Translations under genes and position numbers: made by a program
The notes under the pieces: model-generated
What the model saw: the letters and a program-made list of their open reading frames with translations, nothing else
Databases searched by the model: none
What the model was told of the DNA's origin: nothing
NCBI GenBank assembly: GCA_964438975.1
Contig: CAYTMU010000023.1
Location: 1-57,193 of the forward strand
Origin: Chryseosolibacter sp964438975
GTDB lineage: Bacteria; Bacteroidota; Bacteroidia; Cytophagales; Cyclobacteriaceae
Length of the DNA: 57,193 bases
Direction: 5' to 3'
Shown: positions 34,285-42,605 of the stretch, piece by piece
How the letters are laid out: the number at the start of each line of letters is the position of its first letter
How positions within the stretch are numbered: the first letter of the stretch is position 1

Positions 34285-35781
34285 ATGAGACAACTTTTGC
34301 TAGGCCTGGACATTGGGAGCTCATCCGTCAAAGCTTCGGTTGTCGATTCCAGTTCCGGGCAATCACTGGCTGTTACCCAATCACCTTCCGAAGAGATGGA
34401 GATGGCCGCGCCGAAACCGGGATGGGCGGAGCAAGATCCGGCAATGTGGTGGGAGAACACCGTCATTTGCGTGCATGATGCTTTGAAGAAGGCGGGTGCA
34501 TCGGCAGACGAGGTGAAGGCCATTGGTATTTCTTATCAGATGCACGGACTTGTGATCGTCGATCGCGACCAACAACCATTACGTCCCTCGATCATCTGGT
34601 GTGACAGCCGGGCGGTCGCAACGGGTCAGTCTGCGCTAAACGCCCTGGGTGAGCGCTATTGCCTCGAGCACTTGCTTAACTCTCCCGGAAATTTCACAGC
34701 GTCGAAACTGAAGTGGGTGAAGGACAACGAGCCCGAGACCTTTGCGCGGATACACAAGTTCATGCTCCCGGGTGACTATATCGCCATGCGTCTGTCCGGC
34801 GACATCGTGACGACAGATACCGGCTTGTCCGAAGGTATTTTCTGGGATTACCAGTCGGAGGGGATATCCCAGTCATTGTTGGATCACTATGGTGTTGACC
34901 GCGGAATGATCCCGGATATCGTGCCAGTGTTTGGGGTTCAGGGTAAAGTCAGTGCGTCAGCCGCAGCGGCGCTCGGGATCAGGGCCGGAACGGTTATCTC
35001 TTACCGGGCGGGTGATCAGCCGAATAATGCCTTCTCACTGAATGTGCTTAAACCGGGGGAGACGGCGGCAACAGCTGGCACGTCCGGTGTTATATACAGT
35101 GTTACCGATAAGAACGCATACGATCTCAAGTCGCGCGTCAACACTTTCATTCACGTAAACAACCGACCGGGAAGCCGTTCGAACGGTGTATTGCTTTGCG
35201 TCAACGGTACGGGTATACTCAACAGTTGGCTGCGAAAGCACACGAAGGGAGCAGGCGCTGCCTTTGATTACGATACTATGAATACCTTCGCCGCCGACGT
35301 CGCGGTGGGATCAGACGGACTGACCGTACTTCCTTTTGGCAATGGTGCCGAACGCGTCCTCGAAAACCGGACCGTGAACGCTTCCTTCCTGGGGCTGGAT
35401 TTCAATCACCACACACAGGCGCACATATTCCGTGCAGCTCAGGAAGGAATTGTCTTCGCGTTGAAGTACGGATTTGAAATACTCCGTGAAATGGGACTTG
35501 AAACAAACGTGCTCCGGGCGGGCCATGCGAACATGTTCTTAAGCCCGGTATTCCGGGAAGCGTTTGTCAATACCATCGGTGCCCCGCTCGAATTATACAA
35601 CACTGATGGAGCTACCGGTGCCGCTATCGGCGCGGGCCTGGGAGCCGGAATCTTCGACTCACGCGAATCAGCGTTCAGGGGACTGAAGACCATCAGTGTA
35701 CAAGCGCCGGAGGAACGACTCTCACAGCAATATCTGGAGGCATATTCACAATGGAAATCAAAACTCAACCAAATCTTATGA
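34285..35781 (+). CDS. xylB: Xylulokinase
   Basis: XylB phosphorylates D-xylulose to xylulose-5-phosphate. At 498 residues it is full length for the FGGY family: LLGLDIGSSSVKASVVD phosphate motif, GWAEQDPAMWW, GISYQMHGLVIVD, RPSIIWCDSRA, and the C-terminal DGATGAAIGAGLGAG. The MHG motif in the substrate region is typical of xylulokinases. The stop overlaps the likely xylA start (ATGA at 35778-35781), indicating translational coupling. Confidence 0.95.
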   Translation: MRQLLLGLDIGSSSVKASVVDSSSGQSLAVTQSPSEEMEMAAPKPGWAEQDPAMWWENTVICVHDALKKAGASADEVKAIGISYQMHGLVIVDRDQQPLRPSIIWCDSRAVATGQSALNALGERYCLEHLLNSPGNFTASKLKWVKDNEPETFARIHKFMLPGDYIAMRLSGDIVTTDTGLSEGIFWDYQSEGISQSLLDHYGVDRGMIPDIVPVFGVQGKVSASAAAALGIRAGTVISYRAGDQPNNAFSLNVLKPGETAATAGTSGVIYSVTDKNAYDLKSRVNTFIHVNNRPGSRSNGVLLCVNGTGILNSWLRKHTKGAGAAFDYDTMNTFAADVAVGSDGLTVLPFGNGAERVLENRTVNASFLGLDFNHHTQAHIFRAAQEGIVFALKYGFEILREMGLETNVLRAGHANMFLSPVFREAFVNTIGAPLELYNTDGATGAAIGAGLGAGIFDSRESAFRGLKTISVQAPEERLSQQYLEAYSQWKSKLNQIL

Positions 35782-37106
35782 GATTAACACTAGGGGACAA
35801 AGAGTATTTCAAAGGCATAGGCCAGATCAAGTACGAAGGAACGGAGTCAGACAACCCACTGGCTTTCAGGTATTATGACGCAAAGAAGAAGGTTGGTAAG
35901 AAGACGATGGAAGAGCATTTCCGCTTCGCTATCGCCTACTGGCATACCTTCTGCGGAACCGGTGGAGACCCGTTTGGTCCCGGAACAAAGATCTTCCCGT
36001 GGTCATTAAGTGACGACCCGATGCAACGCGCGTACGATAAGATGGACGCGGCATTTGAGTTCATCACGAAGATCGGTGTTCCATTTTACTGTTTTCATGA
36101 CTATGACCTTGTCGAAGAGGCTGACACGCTCGCGGAATCGGGCCGGCGTCTGGAAAATATCGTAGACTACGCAAAGAAGAAACAAAAGGCATCGGGCGTA
36201 AAGTTGCTTTGGGGCACCGCGAACCTTTTCTCCCATCCGCGATATATGAATGGCGCCGCGACGAATCCCGACTTCGATGTTGTTTGTTATGCAGGTGCAC
36301 AGGTTAAGAACGCACTCGATGCAACGATCGCACTGGGCGGTGCGAACTACGTTTTCTGGGGCGGACGCGAGGGGTATATGTCTCTTCTCAATACGAATAT
36401 GAAGCGGGAACAGGAGCATCTCGCGCGGTTTCTCCATGCAGCGAAAGATTATGCACGGACGAACGGTTTCAAGGGCACGTTTTTTATCGAACCGAAACCG
36501 ATGGAGCCGAGCAAGCACCAGTATGATTTCGATGCTGCCACGTGTATTGCGTTCCTTCGCCAGTTCGACCTGATGGATGATTTCCAGCTTAATATCGAAG
36601 TCAATCATGCGACCCTGGCGCAGCATACTTTTCAACATGAATTGCAGGTAGCTGCGGATGCGGGCCTCCTCGGAAGCATCGATGCGAACCGCGGTGATTA
36701 CCAAAACGGATGGGACACGGATCAGTTTCCGAACAATGTTTACGAGTTGACAGAGGCGATGCTGGTGATTCTTGAAGCTGGTGGGATCAAGAACGGTGGC
36801 GTGAATTTCGACGCCAAGACCCGGCGGAACTCGACCGACCTGGAAGATATCTTCTACGCTCACATTGGCGGAATGGATACATTTGCGCGCGCGCTGCTGG
36901 TCGCAAATGCCATTCTCAACGACGGTGAGTACCTGAAACTCAGGAAGGAACGTTATGCCAGTTTCGATAGCGCGAAAGGCAAGCAGTTCGCTCAGGGCAA
37001 GGTAACGCTGGACGCTTTGTCGTCCCTGGCGCTTAAGAACGGTGAACCGAAGCAACGGAGTGGCCGTCAGGAGTACTTCGAAAACCTGATCAGCAAATTT
37101 ATTTAA
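35778..37106 (+). CDS. xylA: Xylose isomerase
   Basis: XylA interconverts D-xylose and D-xylulose with two divalent metals. The 442-residue protein has YFKGIGQIKYEG at the N-terminus, the active-site His segment FYCFHDYDLVEE, VFWGGREGYMSLLNT and the FIEPKPMEPSKHQYDFD signature, plus metal ligands in IEVNHATLAQHTFQHE and GSIDANRGD. The start ATG 35778 overlaps the xylB stop; an in-frame ATG at 35751 would add nine residues (MEIKTQPNL). No xylose transporter is nearby. Confidence 0.96.
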   Translation: MRLTLGDKEYFKGIGQIKYEGTESDNPLAFRYYDAKKKVGKKTMEEHFRFAIAYWHTFCGTGGDPFGPGTKIFPWSLSDDPMQRAYDKMDAAFEFITKIGVPFYCFHDYDLVEEADTLAESGRRLENIVDYAKKKQKASGVKLLWGTANLFSHPRYMNGAATNPDFDVVCYAGAQVKNALDATIALGGANYVFWGGREGYMSLLNTNMKREQEHLARFLHAAKDYARTNGFKGTFFIEPKPMEPSKHQYDFDAATCIAFLRQFDLMDDFQLNIEVNHATLAQHTFQHELQVAADAGLLGSIDANRGDYQNGWDTDQFPNNVYELTEAMLVILEAGGIKNGGVNFDAKTRRNSTDLEDIFYAHIGGMDTFARALLVANAILNDGEYLKLRKERYASFDSAKGKQFAQGKVTLDALSSLALKNGEPKQRSGRQEYFENLISKFI

Positions 37107-37143
37107 GCTAAAGAATGGGGTTTAATTTCCAGATACCTATAAA

Positions 37144-37158
37144 TTTACCGCCGGTAAA
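37144..37158. promoter_or_regulatory. Palindromic operator candidate before the Gfo/Idh gene
   Basis: TTTACC-GCC-GGTAAA is a perfect 6-bp inverted repeat with a 3-bp centre, overlapping a -7-like TAAATTTA (37140-37147). It is the only clear symmetric element in the 129-bp gap after xylA. Confidence 0.35.
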
Positions 37159-37235
37159 GAGACGCGGTGTATTAACAGTAGATCGATCGGCTTCGAGCAA
37201 GGATTGATCTGCACCAACCAAAAAAGTAAAAACAA

Positions 37236-38390
37236 ATGAAAAGAAAACTTCGCATGGGTATGGTAGGCGGTGGTCCTACGTCATTCATTGGTCCGGTGCA
37301 TCGGAAAGCGGCAGGCATTGATGGGGAGATCGAGATCGTCTGCGGGGCCTTCAGCATTATTCCAGGTGAATCCGAACAAACGGGTGCCGAACTCAGTCTT
37401 GATCCATCACGTGTTTACCAGAACTACGAGGAAATGTTCGAAAAGGAGAGAGAGATGCCTGCGGACAAACGAATGGATTTCGTGTCGATAGTGACGCCGA
37501 ATCACGTCCACTACGGACCTGCGAAGATGGCGCTTGAAAATGGCTTTCACGTTATTGTTGAAAAACCCATTGCGTTCTCCCTGGAAGAAGCAAAAGCTCT
37601 CAAGAAGACAGTTGAAAAAACGGGACGCATACTGGCGTTGACCCATACCTATACGGGTTATCCGCTCGTGAAACATGCAAAACACATGGTTGCGACCGGA
37701 CAGATCGGAAAAGTACGAAAGGTCTATGTCGAGTATCCTCAAGGTTGGTTGTCAACACTCCTGGAAGGGACCGGCAATCAACAGGCGTCCTGGAGAACTG
37801 ACCCGAAGCAATCCGGACTCGGTGGTGCCATCGGCGATATCGGAACACACGCCGCGAATCTAGCCGAGTATGTCACCGGTGCAAAGATCACGGAGATCTG
37901 TGCGACGCTTAACAAAGTCGTAAAAGGTCGCAAGATCGATGATGATGCCTCCATGCTTCTCAAGTTCAATAACGGTGCAACCGGAATCCTGATGGCAACA
38001 CAGGTCGCTGCCGGCGAGGAGAATAATCTGTACATCCGCGTGTACGGAGAAAAAGGAGGATTGGAGTGGCGTCAGCACGAACCCAATACATTAGTGGCAA
38101 AATGGCTGGACAGGCCGATGGAAGTATTGAGAACGGGGCAGGCATATCTTTCCGACCAGGCAAAAGCATTTACCCGCACACCTGCCGGACACCCGGAAGG
38201 ATATCTCGAGGCCTTTGCAAACATTTACCGGGCGTTCTCAAAGGCCGTGCGCGACTACAAGCCAGGAAAGAAGATAAACCCTGCCAAGTACGACTTCCCG
38301 GATGTGGAAGACGGTGTAAGAGGCATGAATTTCGTCAAGACCGCCGTGAAATCGTCGGAGTCAACGCGTAAGTGGACGGTCCTCAAGTGA
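37236..38390 (+). CDS. Gfo/Idh/MocA family oxidoreductase
   Basis: This is a 384-residue NAD(P)-dependent oxidoreductase acting on a sugar or sugar derivative. The N-terminal Rossmann motif is LRMGMVGGGPTSFIGPVHRKA, the family EKP motif is HVIVEKPIAFSLEEA (catalytic Lys), and the C-terminal domain has GGAIGDIGTHAANLAEYVTG, supplying the substrate-site Asp and His. No signal peptide is present. It is 47 nt upstream of a TIM-barrel isomerase/epimerase gene, with which it probably forms a pathway. The substrate is unknown. Confidence 0.92.
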   Translation: MKRKLRMGMVGGGPTSFIGPVHRKAAGIDGEIEIVCGAFSIIPGESEQTGAELSLDPSRVYQNYEEMFEKEREMPADKRMDFVSIVTPNHVHYGPAKMALENGFHVIVEKPIAFSLEEAKALKKTVEKTGRILALTHTYTGYPLVKHAKHMVATGQIGKVRKVYVEYPQGWLSTLLEGTGNQQASWRTDPKQSGLGGAIGDIGTHAANLAEYVTGAKITEICATLNKVVKGRKIDDDASMLLKFNNGATGILMATQVAAGEENNLYIRVYGEKGGLEWRQHEPNTLVAKWLDRPMEVLRTGQAYLSDQAKAFTRTPAGHPEGYLEAFANIYRAFSKAVRDYKPGKKINPAKYDFPDVEDGVRGMNFVKTAVKSSESTRKWTVLK

Positions 38391-38437
38391 TGGTTGGCAG
38401 AGGGTAATACCAGTTCCTTAACTAAAACACATCTGTC

Positions 38438-39493
38438 ATGAAAACACTCAAAGGTCCCGCGATATTTCTGGCGCAGTTCATGGGCGATCAGGCACCTTTC
38501 GACGATATCAAGACGATCGCCAAATGGGCGGCGTCGCTAGGCTATGTCGGCGTGCAGGTACCAACCTGGGATCCGCGCTGTATCGATTTGCAGAAGGCTG
38601 CGGAAAGCAAGGACTATTGCGACGATTGGCGTGGTGCTATCGAATCCGCCGGACTTCAGGTAACGGAACTCTCCACACACCTGCAAGGACAGTTGGTCGC
38701 TGTTCATCCCGCTTATAACGAATTATTTGATGGGTTCGCGCCGAAAAAACTGCGCGGTAAGCCAAAGGAACGGACGGCATGGGCAGTTGAGCAGTTGAAG
38801 TATGCGGCCAAGGCGAGCAAGAACTTAGGACTTAAGGCGCATGCGACCTTTTCCGGTGCGCTGATGTGGCACACTGTCTACCCGTGGCCTCAGCGGCCTG
38901 TCGGACTGGTGAGCGATGGCTTTAAGGAGCTCGCCAAACGATGGCTGCCGATCCTGAACGCATTCGACAAGGTGGGTGTAGATGTTTGCTACGAAATCCA
39001 TCCAGGCGAAGACCTTCACGACGGGATATCGTTCGAGCGCTTCTGGGAAGCTACTGACAAGCACGTCCGCTGCAATCTCCTTTACGATCCAAGTCACTTT
39101 GTTCTTCAGCAACTCGATTATCTGCAGTATATCGACATCTATCATTCGTTCATCAAGATGTTTCACGTCAAGGATGCTGAGTTCAACCCTACCGGAAGAT
39201 CAGGTGTCTATGGTGGATACCAGGACTGGATCAACCGGCCCGGGCGTTTCCGCTCGCTGGGGGATGGGCAAGTTGACTTCGCGTCCATCTTTTCGAAACT
39301 CGCGCAATACGACTTCGACGGATGGGCAGTGCTGGAGTGGGAATGCTGCATCAAGCATCCCGAGCAGGGCGCAGCCGAGGGTGCCCCGTTCATCAAGGAT
39401 CACATTATACGGGTCACCGAGAAGGCATTCGACGATTTCGCGGCCGCCGGCAAGGATCAAAAATTCAACAAGAGAGTATTAGGTATAATCTAA
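38438..39493 (+). CDS. TIM-barrel sugar isomerase/epimerase-like protein
   Basis: This 351-residue protein belongs to the AP-endonuclease-2/IolE-like TIM-barrel group. Likely metal ligands are the Glu of CYEIHPGED, the Asp/His of LLYDPSHFV, the His of KMFHVKDAEF and the Glu of AVLEWECC. Members of this fold act on inositols, ketoses and 3-keto sugars. No signal peptide is seen. It sits between a Gfo/Idh oxidoreductase and a cytochrome c lipoprotein, which suggests an oxidative sugar-conversion pathway, but a specific reaction cannot be assigned. Confidence 0.88.
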   Translation: MKTLKGPAIFLAQFMGDQAPFDDIKTIAKWAASLGYVGVQVPTWDPRCIDLQKAAESKDYCDDWRGAIESAGLQVTELSTHLQGQLVAVHPAYNELFDGFAPKKLRGKPKERTAWAVEQLKYAAKASKNLGLKAHATFSGALMWHTVYPWPQRPVGLVSDGFKELAKRWLPILNAFDKVGVDVCYEIHPGEDLHDGISFERFWEATDKHVRCNLLYDPSHFVLQQLDYLQYIDIYHSFIKMFHVKDAEFNPTGRSGVYGGYQDWINRPGRFRSLGDGQVDFASIFSKLAQYDFDGWAVLEWECCIKHPEQGAAEGAPFIKDHIIRVTEKAFDDFAAAGKDQKFNKRVLGII

Positions 39494-39504
39494 ATTGGGA
39501 TAAA

Positions 39505-39948
39505 ATGAAAAAGTTAGTGTTATCGATTGCCGTGGTTGGAATGTTCACCTGCGCAATGTTGTCTTGCGGCGGAAAGCAGGATCAGAGTGCAAAAGACGGC
39601 GAGTACGGCGAGTACGAAACTGCTGAACAGAATGGTGGCGGACAGAAGGCACAACCGGCATCACCAGCGGAACTCATCGCGCAAGGTCAGTCATTGATCG
39701 ACCAGAGTGATTGTAAGACATGCCATCATCAGACCAACAAACTGATCGGTCCCGCACACGAGGAAGTAGCAAAGAAGTATGAGTTCACTAAGGAAAACGT
39801 TGTTTACCTGGCTGACAAAATCAAGAATGGTGGCAGCGGCGTATGGGGTGAAATCCCAATGACACCACACGCAGATTTGTCAACTGAGGATGCTGAGAAA
39901 ATGGCGATGTACGTACTGTCACTGGACGGCGAAGAGCCGAAACTGTAA
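39505..39948 (+). CDS. Monohaem c-type cytochrome lipoprotein
   Basis: This 147-residue exported electron carrier has a lipoprotein signal peptide ending at Cys21 (AMLSC), a flexible Gly/Gln/Glu-rich linker, and a class I cytochrome c domain with haem site CKTCH (residues 70-74) and axial Met119 in EIPMTPH. It starts 11 nt after the epimerase stop. It would pass electrons at the periplasmic side, for instance from a periplasmic dehydrogenase that is not encoded in this window. Confidence 0.92.
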   Translation: MKKLVLSIAVVGMFTCAMLSCGGKQDQSAKDGEYGEYETAEQNGGGQKAQPASPAELIAQGQSLIDQSDCKTCHHQTNKLIGPAHEEVAKKYEFTKENVVYLADKIKNGGSGVWGEIPMTPHADLSTEDAEKMAMYVLSLDGEEPKL

Positions 39949-40009
39949 CTGTTTTCATTCGCACAGCGTGCATTGTGACACCGTTGTGCAGTCACGAGTT
40001 GCGGACCTT

Positions 40010-40387
40010 ATGAAAGTTCTGAATCTGGTACTTGCAGTACTGTTCCTGCTGTTTGCCTTTGTGCAGATCAACGATCCGGACCCTGTACTCTGGATTTTGG
40101 TCTACGGCGCTATGGCCGTCGCTTGTGTTCTGGCGGCTTTCAGGTATTACTACCCCATCGCGCTCGTCGTGCTGATACTGCTGTTTGCGGCATGTGCGGT
40201 CACTTATATTCCCGGTGTTTTAGACTGGCTGCAATCGGACGACAGGTCGCTTTTGTTTGACGACTTGGCCAAAATGCAATACCCTTACATTGAGGAGTCG
40301 CGGGAATTTCTGGGATTACTGATATGCATCGCTGTGCTTATCATGCACTGGATATCGTACCGCAGGATCCGCAAGGCTTACAGCTAA
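40010..40387 (+). CDS. TMEM220-family membrane protein
   Basis: This 125-residue protein has about four membrane segments and the FVQINDPDPVLWILVYGAM segment that I associate with the transmembrane 220 family. The function of the family is unknown. The start is ATG 40010; the 61 nt before it lack a promoter I can recognise, and a strong terminator follows, so it probably closes the Gfo/Idh-epimerase-cytochrome operon. Confidence 0.8.
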   Translation: MKVLNLVLAVLFLLFAFVQINDPDPVLWILVYGAMAVACVLAAFRYYYPIALVVLILLFAACAVTYIPGVLDWLQSDDRSLLFDDLAKMQYPYIEESREFLGLLICIAVLIMHWISYRRIRKAYS

Positions 40388-40394
40388 CGCGACG

Positions 40395-40431
40395 AAAAAA
40401 TGGCAGCCTCAGAACGCTGCCATTTTTTTTT
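40395..40431 (+). terminator. Strong rho-independent terminator
   Basis: A perfect 13-bp stem (AAAAAATGGCAGC / GCTGCCATTTTTT) with an 8-nt loop ends in nine T, right after the TMEM220 gene. It separates the Gfo/Idh operon from the glgE operon. Confidence 0.92.
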
Positions 40432-40505
40432 GACCTGCCGTCGGGTAAGACGCATATTCTTCGCAGGCATGTGGCGTTTTCTTTAAAAATCAAATAAAGT
40501 ACAAC

Positions 40506-40539
40506 TTGATATGAATCAATACTATGATTTGATAATCAA
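40506..40539. promoter_or_regulatory. Tandem TTGAT..ATCAA palindromes upstream of glgE
   Basis: TTGAT-ATGA-ATCAA (40506-40519) and TTGATAATCAA (40529-40539) have centres about 21.5 bp apart, two helical turns, in the 200-bp region before the glgE operon. They could be a pair of regulator sites. The second lies inside a 22-codon ORF that may be a transposase relic, which weakens the operator reading. Confidence 0.3.
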
Positions 40540-40643
40540 CTATTTAAGTCCTCAGGAATTTGAGATAAGTGAATGACAAGACCGATCCTGTATATTGCAG
40601 GTACGGTTGTTTCCGCGAAGAAGAAAAGATAACCACTTATGGA

Positions 40644-42593
40644 ATGAGTGAACGAAAAGGTCAGGCCCGTGCAATAATCGAGAATGTGCAGCCCCAGGTA
40701 GACGGTGGCCACTATCCGGCGAAGTACACAGTGGGCGAGTTCGTACGTGTCACCGCCGATATCTTCGGAGACGGGCACGACCATATCCGCGCGCAGGTTC
40801 TGTATCGCAAAGCCTCCAGCGAGTCATGGTCTACACGTGAGTTGAAACCTGAGTGGAACGATACCTGGTCTGCATCGTTCCAGGTAACTGAAAAGGGTTA
40901 CCACCTTTTTACCATTCAGGCATGGATCGATCATTTCGAGACATGGTACGATGGATTCAAAAAGAAGGCGGAAGCCGCTCTTAACGTACGCGTCGAACTG
41001 ATGGAAGGCGCCGCGTTTCTCAGGAGAGTGGGCAAAGGTGACCCGTATATTCAGTCGCTCGCAGATGAGTTGGAAGATGAGAGTAAGTATTCTGAAGCTG
41101 TACAGAAAGTAATGAGTCCTCCATTTGCAAGCCTGGTTCACGAGCACCCGTTGATTGAGCACGAGACCGCCTACGACAGGGAGATCGCTATCGTCGTCGA
41201 ATGCCGGAAAGCAAACTTCAGTACCTGGTACGAGCTCTTTCCCCGGTCAGCATCGCTCGAGGACAGGCATGGTACTTTTCGAGATGTTGTTCGCCTTCTG
41301 CCAAGGATTTCGTCAATGGGCTTTGACATTCTCTACCTCCCGCCGATTCATCCGATAGGAAAGGTCAATCGCAAGGGAAAGAACAATAGTGTTCGCGCCG
41401 AGCCGGCCGAACCGGGTTCACCCTGGGCGATCGGAAGCGACGAAGGTGGACATAAATCCATCCACCCGGAACTCGGCACACAAGACGACTTCCGGATGCT
41501 GATCCAGGAGGCGCGAAAACTTCAGATCGCTATCGCGATGGATATTGCATTGCAATGCGCGCCAGATCATCCGTATGTTAAAGAACATCCGCAATGGTTC
41601 CGCCAGCGGCCCGATGGTAGTATACAGTACGCAGAAAATCCCCCGAAAAAGTACCAGGATATTTATCCCTTTAATTTCGAGACCGAGGACTGGCAAAAGC
41701 TATGGCAGGAACTGCTCTCGATCTTTGAATTCTGGATAGGTCAGGGGGTGAAGGTTTTTCGTGTTGACAACCCTCATACCAAGCCAATCAGGTTTTGGCA
41801 ATGGCTCATCGCTGAAGTTAACAAAAAGCATGAGGACATAATTTTTCTCTCAGAAGCGTTCACCAGGCCAAAGGTGATGGCATCGCTCGCTAAGGTCGGC
41901 TTCACCCAATCGTACACGTATTTCACCTGGCGAGTCACCAAGGATGAACTCGTCGGATATATGAACGAGCTATTAGCCGGTCCGTCGCGCTACTACTTCC
42001 GTCCGAATTTCTGGCCCAATACCCCTGATATCCTTCCCTTTCATCTTCAATATCAGGAGGAGAACATTTTCATCATCCGGGTCGCACTGGCTGCAACACT
42101 GTCTTCTTCCTACGGGATATACGGTCCCGCCTATGAATTCTATGATAACCAGCCGGTACCAGGCCGGGAGGAGTATCTGAATTCAGAAAAGTACGAGATC
42201 AGGAAACATGACTGGAAAAAGGTGAACCGTATGACAGACATCATCACCACGATAAACAGTGCACGGAAAAAATACCCCGCGCTTCAGTCGACGTGGAACC
42301 TTCAGTTTTGCACGATCCAGGATGACAACCTTCTGGCGTATCTGAAGACTACAGATGACCTGTCTGACATCTTTCTTGTCGTAGTGAATCTTGATCCGCA
42401 TCAACAGCGATCCGGATTTGTGCAGCTGCCTTTGGAGCGACTGGGACTGCGCGACCAGATCAACGTCAAACTGCATGATCTATTGACCGATGAACATTAT
42501 ACATGGACCCAGGAATGGAATTATGTAGAACTGGATCCGTACAAAATGCCATTTCACTTATTTAAGCTTCGCGTCCATGAGTCGCACTTGTAA
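40644..42593 (+). CDS. glgE: Alpha-1,4-glucan:maltose-1-phosphate maltosyltransferase GlgE
   Basis: GlgE transfers the maltosyl unit of alpha-maltose-1-phosphate to the non-reducing end of an alpha-1,4-glucan (GH13_3). From ATG 40644 it is 649 residues. The N-terminal beta-domain (VQPQVDGGHYPAKYTVGE...) is followed by the catalytic barrel with LPPIHPIGKVNRKG, nucleophile Asp in KVFRVDNPHTKP and acid Glu in IFLSEAFTRPKVM. It starts a tight four-gene set with maltokinase (12 nt away), glgB and a GH57 gene. A longer GTG start at 40569 is unlikely because its added residues are unlike the family. Confidence 0.96.
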   Translation: MSERKGQARAIIENVQPQVDGGHYPAKYTVGEFVRVTADIFGDGHDHIRAQVLYRKASSESWSTRELKPEWNDTWSASFQVTEKGYHLFTIQAWIDHFETWYDGFKKKAEAALNVRVELMEGAAFLRRVGKGDPYIQSLADELEDESKYSEAVQKVMSPPFASLVHEHPLIEHETAYDREIAIVVECRKANFSTWYELFPRSASLEDRHGTFRDVVRLLPRISSMGFDILYLPPIHPIGKVNRKGKNNSVRAEPAEPGSPWAIGSDEGGHKSIHPELGTQDDFRMLIQEARKLQIAIAMDIALQCAPDHPYVKEHPQWFRQRPDGSIQYAENPPKKYQDIYPFNFETEDWQKLWQELLSIFEFWIGQGVKVFRVDNPHTKPIRFWQWLIAEVNKKHEDIIFLSEAFTRPKVMASLAKVGFTQSYTYFTWRVTKDELVGYMNELLAGPSRYYFRPNFWPNTPDILPFHLQYQEENIFIIRVALAATLSSSYGIYGPAYEFYDNQPVPGREEYLNSEKYEIRKHDWKKVNRMTDIITTINSARKKYPALQSTWNLQFCTIQDDNLLAYLKTTDDLSDIFLVVVNLDPHQQRSGFVQLPLERLGLRDQINVKLHDLLTDEHYTWTQEWNYVELDPYKMPFHLFKLRVHESHL

Positions 42594-42605
42594 GGGATAC
42601 TGCTT

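Noticed and set aside
36006..37055. 349-codon open frame antisense to xylA
   Set aside because: xylA is certain from its motifs; the opposite frame has no recognisable domain and is a codon-bias shadow.
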